This document shows, piece by piece, positions 17,016-26,402 of a stretch of DNA of 64,000 nt (positions are counted from its first letter, which is position 1; each line of letters starts with the position of its first letter). Source of the stretch: Candidatus Intricatilinea gracilis (GTDB lineage Bacteria; Pseudomonadota; Gammaproteobacteria; Burkholderiales; Burkholderiaceae_C); contig JADJDQ010000021.1 in assembly GCA_016702605.1 (NCBI GenBank), positions 1,628,844 to 1,692,843 of the forward strand. Direction: 5' to 3'. The position numbers and the translations under genes are program-made. Below the pieces are notes generated by a model. That model ran no database searches and was not told the DNA's origin. It saw nothing but the letters and a program-made list of their open reading frames with translations.

Positions 17016-17049
17016 ATGTCACGGTTCCGCCATATTTCAGACCTAGTCT
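17016..17049 (+). promoter_or_regulatory. Pho box and -10 of the porin gene
   Basis: ATGTCAC-ggtt-CCGCCAT (17016-17033) is followed after 10 bp by TAGTCT (17044-17049). About 60 bases of leader then reach the start codon. A further reversed repeat (gtgacag-tgct-gtgacgt) lies upstream near 16939-16956. Confidence 0.5.
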
Positions 17050-17108
17050 TCGGGACGGCGTCCAAGCGGACCAAGCCAAGTTTCATCAACTGCTCTGGAG
17101 TACAACTC

Positions 17109-18215
17109 ATGAAAATCAGCAATCGCAACAACATACTCACCCTGGGTGCTGCCCTGGTCGCAACGGGCGCCATGCTGCCTAGCGCCGCATCGGCCCAGAA
17201 CGTCGATATCAGCTGGTATGGCCGCGTCGACCTGGCGCTCGAAAGCAATAACAACGGCACACTCAACCGCACCCTGATCCAGAATTTTTCGTCGCGCCTG
17301 GGCGTGAAGGGCGAACGCAAGTTCGGCACCACGCTGAGCGGCATATTCCAGATCGAAACCGGCGTGGCACCTGACGACACGACCCAGAGCAAGACCCTGG
17401 CCAGCCGCAACAGCTTCGTCGGCATCAAGAGTGCTGCTGCCGGCACCCTGATCGCCGGTACCCACGACATGCCGCTCAAGACACTCGAAGGCACGGCCTA
17501 CAGCCTGTGGGCCGAAGGTGATCTGCAAGAGCTGATCATCCACGGCAAGGGTTCGCGTGTCGCGCTGGGCAACGCCGTCTTCAACAACGTGCACACGCGT
17601 CAGACCAATGTGCTGCTGTACACCAGCCCGAAGTTTGCCAATGTGACGGCCAAGTTCGCCTACTCGCCCGACGAAGGCAAGACGGCCGCCACCGCCACCG
17701 CCCCGGCCATCGCCAAACCCGTGATGGGCCTGTCGATCGCTTATGACGACGGCATGTTCAACGCCGGCCTGGCGACGCAGTCGCAAAAGAACTTCATTGT
17801 CCCGACACAGACCACCGGCGGTTCGGCCATGAAGGGCACCAAACTCGTCGGCGGCATGAAGATGGCTCCGTGGACTGCCGGTGTGGCGTTCAGCAAACTC
17901 GACAACGGCGCCGGCAAGAAAACCAGCAACTACTTGGCCACCGGCACCTACGCGATCGACAGCGCCATCACCGTGAAGGCCAGTCTTGGTAAATCCGGTG
18001 AATCCTCATCGGGTGCCGACGACAGCCTGCGTGCCATTGCCCTCCAAGCCGACTACGCCCTGGACAAACAGTTCACGGTGTATACCTACTACACCAAGAT
18101 CAGCAACGGCAGCAAGGCCAAGGCCGGTTTCGCCGCCGCCGACACCAATTTCAATCCGGTCACTCTGGGTGACGATCCGCGCGCCTTGGGTCTGGGTATC
18201 CGCTACAACTTCTGA
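17109..18215 (+). CDS. Gram-negative general porin (GBP family)
   Basis: This 368-residue outer-membrane beta-barrel protein starts with a signal peptide cleaved near ASA-QNVD (residue 29). The mature part opens with DISWYGRVDLALE and contains NSFVGIKS and a final strand ending in Phe (GIRYNF), the beta-signal for BAM insertion. These are marks of the 16-strand trimeric porins of Burkholderiales. The stretch after residue 190 is rich in Lys and Ala, and basic pore residues would favour anions. Given the Pho-box-like promoter it may act like PhoE or OprP in phosphate uptake, which is inference. GGAG lies about 8 bases upstream of the ATG, and two hairpins follow the stop. Confidence 0.9.
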   Translation: MKISNRNNILTLGAALVATGAMLPSAASAQNVDISWYGRVDLALESNNNGTLNRTLIQNFSSRLGVKGERKFGTTLSGIFQIETGVAPDDTTQSKTLASRNSFVGIKSAAAGTLIAGTHDMPLKTLEGTAYSLWAEGDLQELIIHGKGSRVALGNAVFNNVHTRQTNVLLYTSPKFANVTAKFAYSPDEGKTAATATAPAIAKPVMGLSIAYDDGMFNAGLATQSQKNFIVPTQTTGGSAMKGTKLVGGMKMAPWTAGVAFSKLDNGAGKKTSNYLATGTYAIDSAITVKASLGKSGESSSGADDSLRAIALQADYALDKQFTVYTYYTKISNGSKAKAGFAAADTNFNPVTLGDDPRALGLGIRYNF

Positions 18216-18228
18216 TACCCGGCAGAGT

Positions 18229-18257
18229 CGATCGGTGATCCGGCAGATCACCGATCG
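18229..18257 (+). terminator. Intrinsic terminator of the porin gene
   Basis: A perfect 12-bp stem (cgatcggtgatc / gatcaccgatcg) with a 5-base loop lies 14 bases after the stop. It is followed by gtaaaaat, so the T-run is on the opposite strand and the hairpin may work best by stem strength. Confidence 0.7.
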
Positions 18258-18266
18258 GTAAAAATC

Positions 18267-18309
18267 ACCAGCCAGACCGCCCGCAATTTGTAGGGTGGGT
18301 CTGGCTGGT
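18267..18309 (+). terminator. Second hairpin downstream of the porin
   Basis: A 12-bp stem (accagccagacc / ggtctggctggt) with a 19-base loop is followed by ttgtttc. Its T-rich tail makes it a reasonable second terminator behind the first. Confidence 0.5.
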
Positions 18310-18734
18310 TTGTTTCATCGAGGCGTTTTCTGGGGCGGCTGCGGCTCAGCGGTGCCCGCGCGCGCTCGGGCGGCCGGCTTGCTGCGGCGCCGGCCGGCCG
18401 AGCGAGACTGTTCGCAAGGCAAGGTCGAGGCTGCGGTCGTCGCGTTCAGCGGTGAACAGCCGTTCGACTCGAACTCACCGTACTTCCTGGCCACGGCCAA
18501 GTCCCTGGTCGACGGGATCAATACTGTCAACGTGCTGCAGCCTGCCTTCGCACCTGCCACACGCAAGGCTTGAGGTGCGTCAACGACGTCCCGGGAGGCA
18601 GGAACCGTTCACTGCGCCTTGAAGTCTTCCTCTGTACACCCGTCTGCGGCATGCAGGTCGCAAGCGCAACGTGAGCAACTGCTCTGCGCACAGGCGACGG
18701 CGCACGGTCTCGATCGCCGCAGGAGTACCACCGA
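18310..18734. other. Intergenic stretch, possible gene remnant
   Basis: About 425 bases separate the porin terminators from the ATPase gene. One plus-strand frame (18295-18573) stays open and ends with a coding-like segment of about 50 residues (KVEAAVVAFSGEQPFDSN onward). It has no good start and no family I recognise, so it may be the remnant of a lost gene. No clear promoter for the ATPase operon could be picked out. Confidence 0.3.
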
Positions 18735-21428
18735 ATGACCGACAGGAACACCGAAGTCGTCGATCCCGTGTGGCATGCCTTGGCGGTCGAGCGGATCCTG
18801 CGTCACTTCGAACTCGATCAGCTGCGCGGCCTGGACGCAAGCGCGGTTCAGCGAGCGCAGGCCCAGCACGGCGCGAACGCCCTGCCCGAAGCGCCGCCCA
18901 AGCCGCTCTGGCGCACCTTTGCGCGACAGCTCGAGAGCCCGCTGATCTACATCCTCTTCGCCGCCGCGGTGCTGGCCTTGGCGTTGAGGCACCATGGCGA
19001 TGCGGCGGTCATCCTGCTGGTGGTGCTGGTCAACGCGCTGATCGGCAGCTTCCAGGAGGGTCGGGCCGAGCGTTCGATGGCCGCCCTGCGGCGGCTGGCT
19101 GCGCTGCACGTGCGGGTGCTGCGCCACGGCGGCGAGCAGGTGATCGAGGCGCGCGACCTGGTACCGGGCGACACCGTGCTGCTGGCCGCTGGCGACGCCG
19201 TGGCCGCCGATGCTCGCCTGGTCGAGGCGGCACAGTTGGAGGTGGCCGAGGCCGCACTCACGGGCGAGTCGGTGCCGATATCGAAGTCGGTGGCCGCCGT
19301 GCCCAGGGCCGCCGGTCTGGCCGACCGCCACTGCATGGTGTACTCGGGCACCCATGTCACGGCCGGCCGCGCTCGTGCCGTCGTGGTGGCCACCGGGGTG
19401 CACACCGAGGTGGGCCGCATCGCCCGCCTGACCGAAGGCGCCGAAGTCCCGAAGACCCCGCTGGAGGTGCGCCTCCAGCAGTTCGGTCGCGCCCTCATTG
19501 CGGCGGCACTGGGCCTGTTCGTGCTGGTGGTGCTGCTGGGCCTGTGGCGCGAACTGCCGCTGTCCGATGTGCTGATGGTGGCCATCAGCCAGATGGTCTC
19601 GATGGTGCCCGAGGGTCTGCCGGTGGCGATGACGATCGCGCTGGCCGTGGGCATGCAGCGCATGGCCGAACGCGGCGCCATCATCCGGCGCCTGTCGGCG
19701 GTAGAGACGCTGGGCTCGACCACGGTGATCTGCAGTGACAAGACCGGCACGCTCACGCGCAACGAGATGACGGCTGTGGCGCTCTGGCTGCCCGGCGGCA
19801 GGGAGATCGCCGTCGGCGGCATCGGCTACGTCCCCGAAGGGGTGCTCGAAGAGTCCGGAGAATCCGCGGACGCCGCCGACCCGATGCTGCATGACCTGTG
19901 CATGGCGGCCGCCCTGTGCAACGACGCAGAACTGCTGCCGCCCGAGGATGACCGCGCTGGCTGGACGGTGCTGGGTGACCCGACCGAAGGTGCCCTGCTG
20001 GTGCTGGCGCACAAGGCTGGTCTCACGCTTGGCGCCTTGCGCCGCGACGCGCCGCGCGAGGCCGAACTGCCCTTCGACAGCGACACCAAGCTGATGGCCA
20101 CCCGCCACGCCATGGACGGCGCACCGCGCCGCGTGTGGATCAAGGGCGCGCCCGAGTCCGTGCTGCGGCTGTGTGCAGCCGAAGGCAGCGAGGCCCTGCA
20201 GGCCGCGCGTGATGCCGCCGAGTGCATGGCCATGCAGGCGCTGCGCGTGCTGGCCTTCGCCACACTGGATGACGACGCCCTCGATGCGGCCGCCGGATTC
20301 GACGCCCTGGCCGGCCGGGCCCGCCTGATCGGCCTGGTCGGCCAGATCGACCCACCACGCGAGGAGGTCAAGCTCTCGGTCGCCGAATGCCGCGTCGCCG
20401 GCATCCGCCCGATCATGGTCACCGGTGACCACAAGCTCACCGGCCTGGCCATCGCGCGCGAACTCGGCATCGCACGCGACGGGGATCGCGCCGTCGACGG
20501 CTCCGAGCTCGAACGCATGGGCGAGGCCGACCTGCGCGACGCGCTGCCCGGCATCGCCGTGTTCGCACGCGTGCAGCCGGCGCAGAAACTGCGCATCGTC
20601 GAGGCACTGCAGGCGCGCGGCGATGTGGTGGCGATGACCGGTGACGGCGTCAACGACGCGCCCGCGCTGGCGCGCGCCGACGTCGGCGTGGCCATGGGCA
20701 TCACCGGCACCGAAGTCGCCAAGAGCGCGGCCAAGATCGTCATCACCGACGACAACTTCTCGACCATCGTCGGCGCCGTGCAGCAAGGGCGCGTGGTCTA
20801 CGCCAACCTCAAGAAGGTGATCCTGTACCTCTTCGCCACGTCGCTGGCCGAGGTGCTGGTGCTGCTGCTGGCGCTCATCGGCGGCTTCCCGCTCCCGCTG
20901 GTGGCGGTGCAGATCCTCTGGATCAACATCGTGACCGAAGGCACGGTGACGGTGAACCTGGTGATGGACCCTGCCGACGGCGACGAGATGCGGCGAGCAC
21001 CGGTAGCTCGCAACGACCGCCTGCTCAGTGTCGAGATGCTTCGACGCGTGGCACTGATGACGCCCCTGATCGCGGCAGTGACCTTCGGCTGGTTCGCCTG
21101 GCGCCTGGACCAGGGCGTGGTGCTGGAGATCGTGCGCACCGAGACCTTCACGGTGCTGGCCATGTGCCAGTGGTTCAACGTGCTCAACTGCCAAGCGGCC
21201 ACGGCCTCGGCGCTGGGCTCGCGCATCCTGCGCAACCAGTGGTTGCTCGGCGGGCTAACGCTGTCGATGCTGCTGCAGACGCTGGTGCTCTACGCATCGC
21301 CGATGAACGCACTGTTCCACACCGTGCCGCTGCCACCGCAAGCGCTGTTGCCGCTGCTGGCACTGGCCAGTGTCGTGCTCTGGGCCGAGGAGGCACGCAA
21401 GCTGTGGGTGCGCAGGAGCCACGCATGA
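18735..21428 (+). CDS. P-type cation-transporting ATPase (P2/Ca2+-like)
   Basis: This 897-residue inner-membrane pump has the N-terminal cation-ATPase domain, TGES near residue 175, the phosphorylation motif CSDKTGT near 334, KGAPE near 470 and TGDGVND near 634. Ten membrane helices are expected. Helix M4 carries PEGLP, as in calcium pumps. The calcium-site residues of M5 and M6 are altered: the M5 block reads FATSLAEV (Asn replaced by Ser) and M6 reads WINIVTEG, with Glu where SERCA has Asp. Ca2+ is therefore a guess; Mg2+ or Mn2+ are alternatives. AGGAG lies 8 bases upstream. The stop overlaps the start of the exchanger gene in ATGA, so the two are translationally coupled. Confidence 0.9.
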   Translation: MTDRNTEVVDPVWHALAVERILRHFELDQLRGLDASAVQRAQAQHGANALPEAPPKPLWRTFARQLESPLIYILFAAAVLALALRHHGDAAVILLVVLVNALIGSFQEGRAERSMAALRRLAALHVRVLRHGGEQVIEARDLVPGDTVLLAAGDAVAADARLVEAAQLEVAEAALTGESVPISKSVAAVPRAAGLADRHCMVYSGTHVTAGRARAVVVATGVHTEVGRIARLTEGAEVPKTPLEVRLQQFGRALIAAALGLFVLVVLLGLWRELPLSDVLMVAISQMVSMVPEGLPVAMTIALAVGMQRMAERGAIIRRLSAVETLGSTTVICSDKTGTLTRNEMTAVALWLPGGREIAVGGIGYVPEGVLEESGESADAADPMLHDLCMAAALCNDAELLPPEDDRAGWTVLGDPTEGALLVLAHKAGLTLGALRRDAPREAELPFDSDTKLMATRHAMDGAPRRVWIKGAPESVLRLCAAEGSEALQAARDAAECMAMQALRVLAFATLDDDALDAAAGFDALAGRARLIGLVGQIDPPREEVKLSVAECRVAGIRPIMVTGDHKLTGLAIARELGIARDGDRAVDGSELERMGEADLRDALPGIAVFARVQPAQKLRIVEALQARGDVVAMTGDGVNDAPALARADVGVAMGITGTEVAKSAAKIVITDDNFSTIVGAVQQGRVVYANLKKVILYLFATSLAEVLVLLLALIGGFPLPLVAVQILWINIVTEGTVTVNLVMDPADGDEMRRAPVARNDRLLSVEMLRRVALMTPLIAAVTFGWFAWRLDQGVVLEIVRTETFTVLAMCQWFNVLNCQAATASALGSRILRNQWLLGGLTLSMLLQTLVLYASPMNALFHTVPLPPQALLPLLALASVVLWAEEARKLWVRRSHA

Positions 21429-22453
21429 CACTCGCTTGGCTGGTGCTCCTGTTCGCCGTGTGCACCGTGCTGATCGCGCGGGCGGGCTACGTGCTCAGCC
21501 GCAGCGCCGATACCCTGGCCGAGGCCCATGGCTGGGGGCGCAACTGGGTTGGCCTGGCGCTGCTCGCCACCGTGACCTCGCTGCCCGAACTGGCCTCGGG
21601 CATCAGCGCCGTGGCCTGGGTGGATGCGCCCGACCTGGCCGTGGGCAACGCGCTGGGCGCCTGCGTCGTCAACCTGTTGTTCCTGGTCGTCGTCGACGCC
21701 TTGCAGCGCCGCCAGCCGATGTACCGCCAGGCCAGCGCGACGCACCTGCTGTCGGCCGGCTTCGGCGTGGTGATGCTGGGATTCGTCGGGCTGAGCCTGA
21801 TCACCGGCACACGAGCCCCTGCGGTGTTGCACGTCGGCATCTACAGCCCGCTGCTGCTGGCGCTCTACCTGCTGGCACTCAAGGCAGTGCATGGCCACGA
21901 GCGCCAGGCCATGGACGCCGCGGCCGCGGCGGTCGCTCAGGGCACCGGCACCTCGGGCAATCCCATCGGGCCGCAAAGGACTCGCCTGGCATGGTGCCGA
22001 TTCGGGCTGGCCGCGCTGGTCGTGCTGGTGGCGGGGAGTTGGCTGCCCGAGGTGGCTGACCGGCTGGCGCAGGCGCTGGGCCTGTCCCGCAGCTTCGTCG
22101 GCACCGTGCTGATGGCCGTCGTGACCACGCTGCCGGAGATGGCCGTGACGCTAGGCGCACTACGGCTCGGTGCGCTGGACATGGCCATCGGCAACCTGCT
22201 GGGCAGCAACCTGTTCAATGTGTTGATCCTGTCGGTGGACGATGCCTTCTATGTCCGGGGACCGCTGCTCGCCGACGCTGCGCCGGTACACGTCGGCACG
22301 GCGGTGACGGCGCTGGTGATGACAGGTCTGGTGATCATCGGCCTGGTGATGAGGCCGCAAGGGCAGACACTGCGTGTGGTCAGCTGGATCAGCGTCGGCC
22401 TCACCGCAACCTATGTCATCAATGCGGCGCTGATCTACCTCGCCGGGGTGTGA
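21425..22453 (+). CDS. CaCA-family sodium/calcium-type exchanger
   Basis: This 342-residue membrane protein has about ten helices and two alpha-repeats, the hallmark of Ca2+/cation antiporters: TSLPELASGISA with VGNALGACVVNLLF, and TTLPEMAVTLGA with IGNLLGSNLFNVLIL. The acidic residues in both SLPE/TLPE blocks bind the ion. It moves a divalent cation against Na+ or H+. The ATG overlaps the ATPase stop. A primary pump and a secondary exchanger in one operon suggests a joint system for expelling calcium or another divalent ion. The central loop (around RQAMDAAAAAVAQG) is short compared with eukaryotic exchangers. Confidence 0.87.
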   Translation: MTLAWLVLLFAVCTVLIARAGYVLSRSADTLAEAHGWGRNWVGLALLATVTSLPELASGISAVAWVDAPDLAVGNALGACVVNLLFLVVVDALQRRQPMYRQASATHLLSAGFGVVMLGFVGLSLITGTRAPAVLHVGIYSPLLLALYLLALKAVHGHERQAMDAAAAAVAQGTGTSGNPIGPQRTRLAWCRFGLAALVVLVAGSWLPEVADRLAQALGLSRSFVGTVLMAVVTTLPEMAVTLGALRLGALDMAIGNLLGSNLFNVLILSVDDAFYVRGPLLADAAPVHVGTAVTALVMTGLVIIGLVMRPQGQTLRVVSWISVGLTATYVINAALIYLAGV

Positions 22454-22483
22454 ACCGTTGCGCGGTCCGAAGGAGAAGAAGCG

Positions 22484-23137
22484 ATGTTCTATGTTCATGG
22501 AATCCAGGGCCGCGTGTTCTCGGGAACGCTGGAGCAGTTGCACCACCAGCACCTGGTGACCGGCATCGCACGAGTGCGGCGCATCGGCCCGGTGGTCGCC
22601 GAGGCGAATCCATCGATGGCGCCGTCCTCGGGTGGCTCGGGCAGCGGGAATGCACTCGCGGCCGAGGCAGCGCAGGCCTACAGTCACGCGACATCCGCCC
22701 GGGTGCGCCAGCCGCTGACCTGCGCGGCCGACGTGATGCACAGCCCGGCACTCACGGTGCCGGGTGAGGCGACCTTGCGCGACGCCTGGAAAATGCTGGC
22801 TCACCATGGCATTGCACAGGCACCCGTGACGGGCCGTGGCGGCGCCCTCGTCGGCATGGTCGGCCGGGCCCAGCTGATGCCGGCCACATCGCTCGAGCCA
22901 CCCAGCGCGGCGATGGAGTCGGCCCGCCTGTCGCAGCACGTGACGGCGGTGATGTGGTCACCCGTGCCCAGCACCGCACCCGGCACCGACCTGCGCCGCG
23001 TCGCCGCGTTACTGCTGAACACGGGGCTGCCCGGCGTGCCGGTGGCCGACGACAGCGGTGACGTGCTCGGCTTCGTCTCGCGCACCGACCTGTTGCGCGC
23101 CCTGGCTACCGATCCGCCACTCGACCTCTGGGGCTAA
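22484..23137 (+). CDS. CBS-domain pair protein
   Basis: This 217-residue soluble protein has an N-terminal segment beginning MFYVHGIQGRVFSG and a Ser/Gly linker. Two CBS domains follow, one starting near ADVMHSPALTV and one near VTAVMWSPVPS and ending FVSRTDLLRAL. CBS pairs bind adenine nucleotides and act as energy or ionic sensors. It follows the exchanger by 30 bases with AAGGAG upstream, so it is probably the third gene of the ATPase-exchanger operon and may gate one of the two transporters. No catalytic domain is attached. Confidence 0.85.
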   Translation: MFYVHGIQGRVFSGTLEQLHHQHLVTGIARVRRIGPVVAEANPSMAPSSGGSGSGNALAAEAAQAYSHATSARVRQPLTCAADVMHSPALTVPGEATLRDAWKMLAHHGIAQAPVTGRGGALVGMVGRAQLMPATSLEPPSAAMESARLSQHVTAVMWSPVPSTAPGTDLRRVAALLLNTGLPGVPVADDSGDVLGFVSRTDLLRALATDPPLDLWG

Positions 23138-23233
23138 GGTCGGGAAACTGCAATCGACGCACCTGGCGTCGAGCTACACCTGCAACTCGGTGACGTTCAT
23201 GCCTCAGAGGCAGCGATCGACGCCTGCCCGGCC

Positions 23234-26200
23234 TCAGCTACGAGCCTGTTCGGCCTCGGGCAAGTCGACCGGCTGGGCTGTGCGCCTGGAGAACAGTGTC
23301 TTCACCCAAAGGTAGAACAGGGGCACGAAGAAGATGCCTAGCACGGTGGCACTGGCCATGCCACCCAGCACACCGACGCCGATGGCGCGTTGCGAGCCCG
23401 AACCGGCCCCACTGGCCAGGGCCAGGGGCAACACGCCCATGCCGAAGGCGAGCGAGGTCATGAGGATCGGGCGCAGGCGCTGCCGGCAGGCCTTGAGTGT
23501 CGCGTCGAGCAGGCCCATGCCCTGGGCGCGCAGCGTCTCGGCGAACTCGACGATCAGGATCGCGTTCTTGGCGCTCAGTCCGACGGTGGTGAGCAGGCCC
23601 ACCTGGAAGAACACGTCGTTGTTCTGTCCACCCAGGTGGCTGGCCGCCAGCGCCCCCAGGATGCCCAGCGGCACCACCAGCATCACGCTGAAGGGCACCG
23701 ACCAGCTCTCGTACAGCGCCGCCAGACACAGGAAGATGAACAGCACCGACACCGCGTAGAGCAGCGGCGCCTGGTCACCCGACAGCCGCTCCTGGTAGCT
23801 GCGGCCCGCCCACTCGTAGCCGATGCCCGGCGGCATCTCGCGCAGCAGTTGCTCCATCGCGAGCATGGCGGCACCGGAGCTGACGCCGGGTGCGATGTCG
23901 GTCTGGATCTCGTAGGCGGGGCTGCCGTTGTAGCGCACCAGCTGACGCGGGCCGTTGACCCAGCTGGCGCTGGCGAAGGCGCTGAACGACACCATCTGGC
24001 CGCTGGTGTTGCGCACGTACCAGTGGCGCATGCTGTCGGCCTCGGCACGGAATGCACCCTCGCCTTGCACCAGCACACGTTTGACGCGGCCGCGGTCGAT
24101 GAAATCGTTGATGTAGCTGCCGCCGAGGGCGATCGACATGGTCTCGTTGATGGTCGTCGTGCTCACGCCCAGCGTGCCGGCCTGGTGGTCGTCGATCTGG
24201 ATGGCCAGCTGTGGCGTTTCGGTGAGGCTGTTCGTGCGGGGACGGCGGAACTCCGGGCGCGCCGCTGCGGCATCGATGAGGCGGTCGCGCGCGGCCGCCA
24301 ATGCTTCGGGGCCAAGCCCACCCAGGTCCTGCAGGAACAGCTGCACCCCCGCGCTGCCTCCCAGCCCACGTACGGTGGGCGGCTGCACGACAAAGACGTT
24401 GGCGTCGCGCACGCGCCGGCCGAGCTCGCGGCTGAAACGTTCGGCCAGGGCTGCAGCGCCCTGGCTCATGGCCGGACGCTCGGACCAGTCCTTCAGGTTG
24501 ATGAAGCCCTGGCCCGAGCCCTGGTCACCCCCGGCGCCGCGCACGATGTTGTAGTACCGCACCTCGGGTTGGTCGCCGAGGTAGGCCTCGACACTTTGCA
24601 TCACCCCCTCGAGCCGCTCGGCCGTGGCACCCGGCGCCATGCGCACCTGGATCTGCAGGCCGCCCTGATCCTCGTCGGGCAGGAAGCTGGTGGGCAGCGT
24701 CTTGTACAGCGCGGCCGTGCCGCCCACGAGCAGCACAAAGACCGCAAAGCTGCGCAGGCGGCGCGCCGACAACCAGCGCACCTGGACGACATAACGGTCG
24801 GTGAAACGGTCGAAGGCGCGGTTGAAGCCGCCGAACAAGCGGTCGAGCAGCGGCCCGAGCGGGCCGCCGTGCCGGGCATGTTCACCCTGGTGCACCGGCT
24901 TGAGCAGCGTGGCACACAGCGCCGGCGACAGGCTCATCGCCACCAGCACCGACAAGACCATGGCGCTGACCACCGTGATGCTGAACTGGCGGTAGATGAC
25001 ACCGGTGGAGCCGCCGAAGAAAGCCATCGGGATGAACACCGCCGACAGCACCACGGCAATGCCCACCAGCGCGCCGCTGATTTCCCCCATGCTGCGCCGG
25101 GTGGCATCGCGCGGCGACAGGCCCTCTTCGCGCATCAGTCGCTCGACGTTTTCGACCACCACGATGGCGTCGTCCACCAGCAGGCCGATGGCCAGCACCA
25201 GGCCGAACATCGTCAATGTGTTGATCGAAAAACCAGCCACCGCCAGGATGCCCATGGTGCCCAGCATCACGACCGGCACGGCAATGGCCGGCACCAGCGT
25301 GGCGCGCAGGTTCTGCATGAAGAGGTACATGATGGCGACGACCAGCACCATCGCCTCGACCAGTGTCTTCAGCACCCCCTGGATCGACACACGCACGAAC
25401 GGCGTGGTATCGAAGGTGACGGTGGCCCGCATGCCAGGCGGAAAAAACGGCGCCAGTTCGGCGAGTTTGGCCTTCACCGCATCACCCGTCACCAGCGCGT
25501 TGGCGCCACTGGCGGGGTAGATGGCCATGCCGGCGGCGGTTCGGCCGCTGCTGCGGATGTTGGTGGTGTAGCTATCGCGGCCGAGTTCCACCCGCGCCAC
25601 GTCGCCCAGGCGCAGCGCCGAGCCGTCGGGCTGCACACGCAGCACGACGTCGCGGAACTCCTGGGCCGTCTGCAGCTTGGCGCGTGCGGTGACGATGGCC
25701 GTCAGCCGCTGGCCTGCGGGCGCAGGCTGGGCGCCGATCTGGCCCGCCGAGACCTCGGTGTTCTGCGCCAGCAGCGCGCTGCGGATGTCGCCTGGCACCA
25801 GCGCATAACGCTGCAGCCGCGCCGGATCGAGCCAGATGCGCATCGCGTAACCCGAGCCGAAGACGTTGACGTCGCCCACACCTTCGATGCGGCTGACGAT
25901 GTCAACCAGCGTGCTTTGCAGGTAGTCGCCCATGTCGGCCGAGGTGACCCCGGGGTCATCGCTGTTGAGCGTCATCACCATCAGCAGGTCAGTGCCGGCC
26001 TTGGTCACACGAACACCCTGCGCCTGCACCGCCTGGGGTAACCGAGACACGGCCTGCTGCACCTTGTTCTGCACCTGCATCTGCGCCAGGTCGGGGTTGG
26101 TGCCGGCAACGAAGCTGAGCTGGCTGCGGGCGTCACCCGAGGCGTTGCTGGTCGACTCGATCGACAGCAGCCCGTCGATGCCCTTCAGGTTCTGTTCGAC

Positions 26201-26392
26201 GATCTGAGTCACCGAATCTTCGATCGTCTTGGCCGACGCGCCGGGGTAGCTGGTGTTGATGGAGATACGTGTGGGCGCGATGTCGGGATAACGCTCGAGT
26301 GGCAGGGTCAGCGTGGCTGCGAGGCCCGCCAGCATGATGACGATGGCCAGCACCCACGCGAAGATGGGCCGGTCGATGAAAAACGAGGCCAT
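23234..26392 (-). CDS. RND efflux pump inner-membrane subunit (HAE1/AcrB-like)
   Basis: This 1052-residue protein is a full-length proton-driven multidrug exporter. It opens with FFIDRPIFAWVLAIVIMLAG and has twelve membrane helices, with two large periplasmic loops. Family blocks include LVDDAIVVVENVERLM in helix M4, which contains the paired Asp residues for proton relay, GVIYRQFSITVVSAM and the C-terminal LTTVGLSAKNAILIVEFA. It forms a trimer and works with the adaptor encoded just upstream in the operon (10 bases apart). No outer-membrane channel gene is adjacent, so an OprM/TolC homologue elsewhere is needed. The divergent BaeSR-like pair probably controls it. Confidence 0.95.
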   Translation of the reverse strand: MASFFIDRPIFAWVLAIVIMLAGLAATLTLPLERYPDIAPTRISINTSYPGASAKTIEDSVTQIVEQNLKGIDGLLSIESTSNASGDARSQLSFVAGTNPDLAQMQVQNKVQQAVSRLPQAVQAQGVRVTKAGTDLLMVMTLNSDDPGVTSADMGDYLQSTLVDIVSRIEGVGDVNVFGSGYAMRIWLDPARLQRYALVPGDIRSALLAQNTEVSAGQIGAQPAPAGQRLTAIVTARAKLQTAQEFRDVVLRVQPDGSALRLGDVARVELGRDSYTTNIRSSGRTAAGMAIYPASGANALVTGDAVKAKLAELAPFFPPGMRATVTFDTTPFVRVSIQGVLKTLVEAMVLVVAIMYLFMQNLRATLVPAIAVPVVMLGTMGILAVAGFSINTLTMFGLVLAIGLLVDDAIVVVENVERLMREEGLSPRDATRRSMGEISGALVGIAVVLSAVFIPMAFFGGSTGVIYRQFSITVVSAMVLSVLVAMSLSPALCATLLKPVHQGEHARHGGPLGPLLDRLFGGFNRAFDRFTDRYVVQVRWLSARRLRSFAVFVLLVGGTAALYKTLPTSFLPDEDQGGLQIQVRMAPGATAERLEGVMQSVEAYLGDQPEVRYYNIVRGAGGDQGSGQGFINLKDWSERPAMSQGAAALAERFSRELGRRVRDANVFVVQPPTVRGLGGSAGVQLFLQDLGGLGPEALAAARDRLIDAAAARPEFRRPRTNSLTETPQLAIQIDDHQAGTLGVSTTTINETMSIALGGSYINDFIDRGRVKRVLVQGEGAFRAEADSMRHWYVRNTSGQMVSFSAFASASWVNGPRQLVRYNGSPAYEIQTDIAPGVSSGAAMLAMEQLLREMPPGIGYEWAGRSYQERLSGDQAPLLYAVSVLFIFLCLAALYESWSVPFSVMLVVPLGILGALAASHLGGQNNDVFFQVGLLTTVGLSAKNAILIVEFAETLRAQGMGLLDATLKACRQRLRPILMTSLAFGMGVLPLALASGAGSGSQRAIGVGVLGGMASATVLGIFFVPLFYLWVKTLFSRRTAQPVDLPEAEQARS

Positions 26393-26402
26393 GGCGGGTG
26401 GC

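Noticed and set aside
18609..21194. An 861-residue open frame on the minus strand opposite the P-type ATPase
   Set aside because: It is antisense to a gene with all ATPase motifs, is rich in His, Gln and Arg as expected for shadows of GC-rich genes, and has no domain.
23390..26041. An 883-residue plus-strand frame opposite the RND pump gene
   Set aside because: The composition (His, Gln, Arg, Ala) is that of a reverse-complement shadow, and the pump gene on the other strand is complete.
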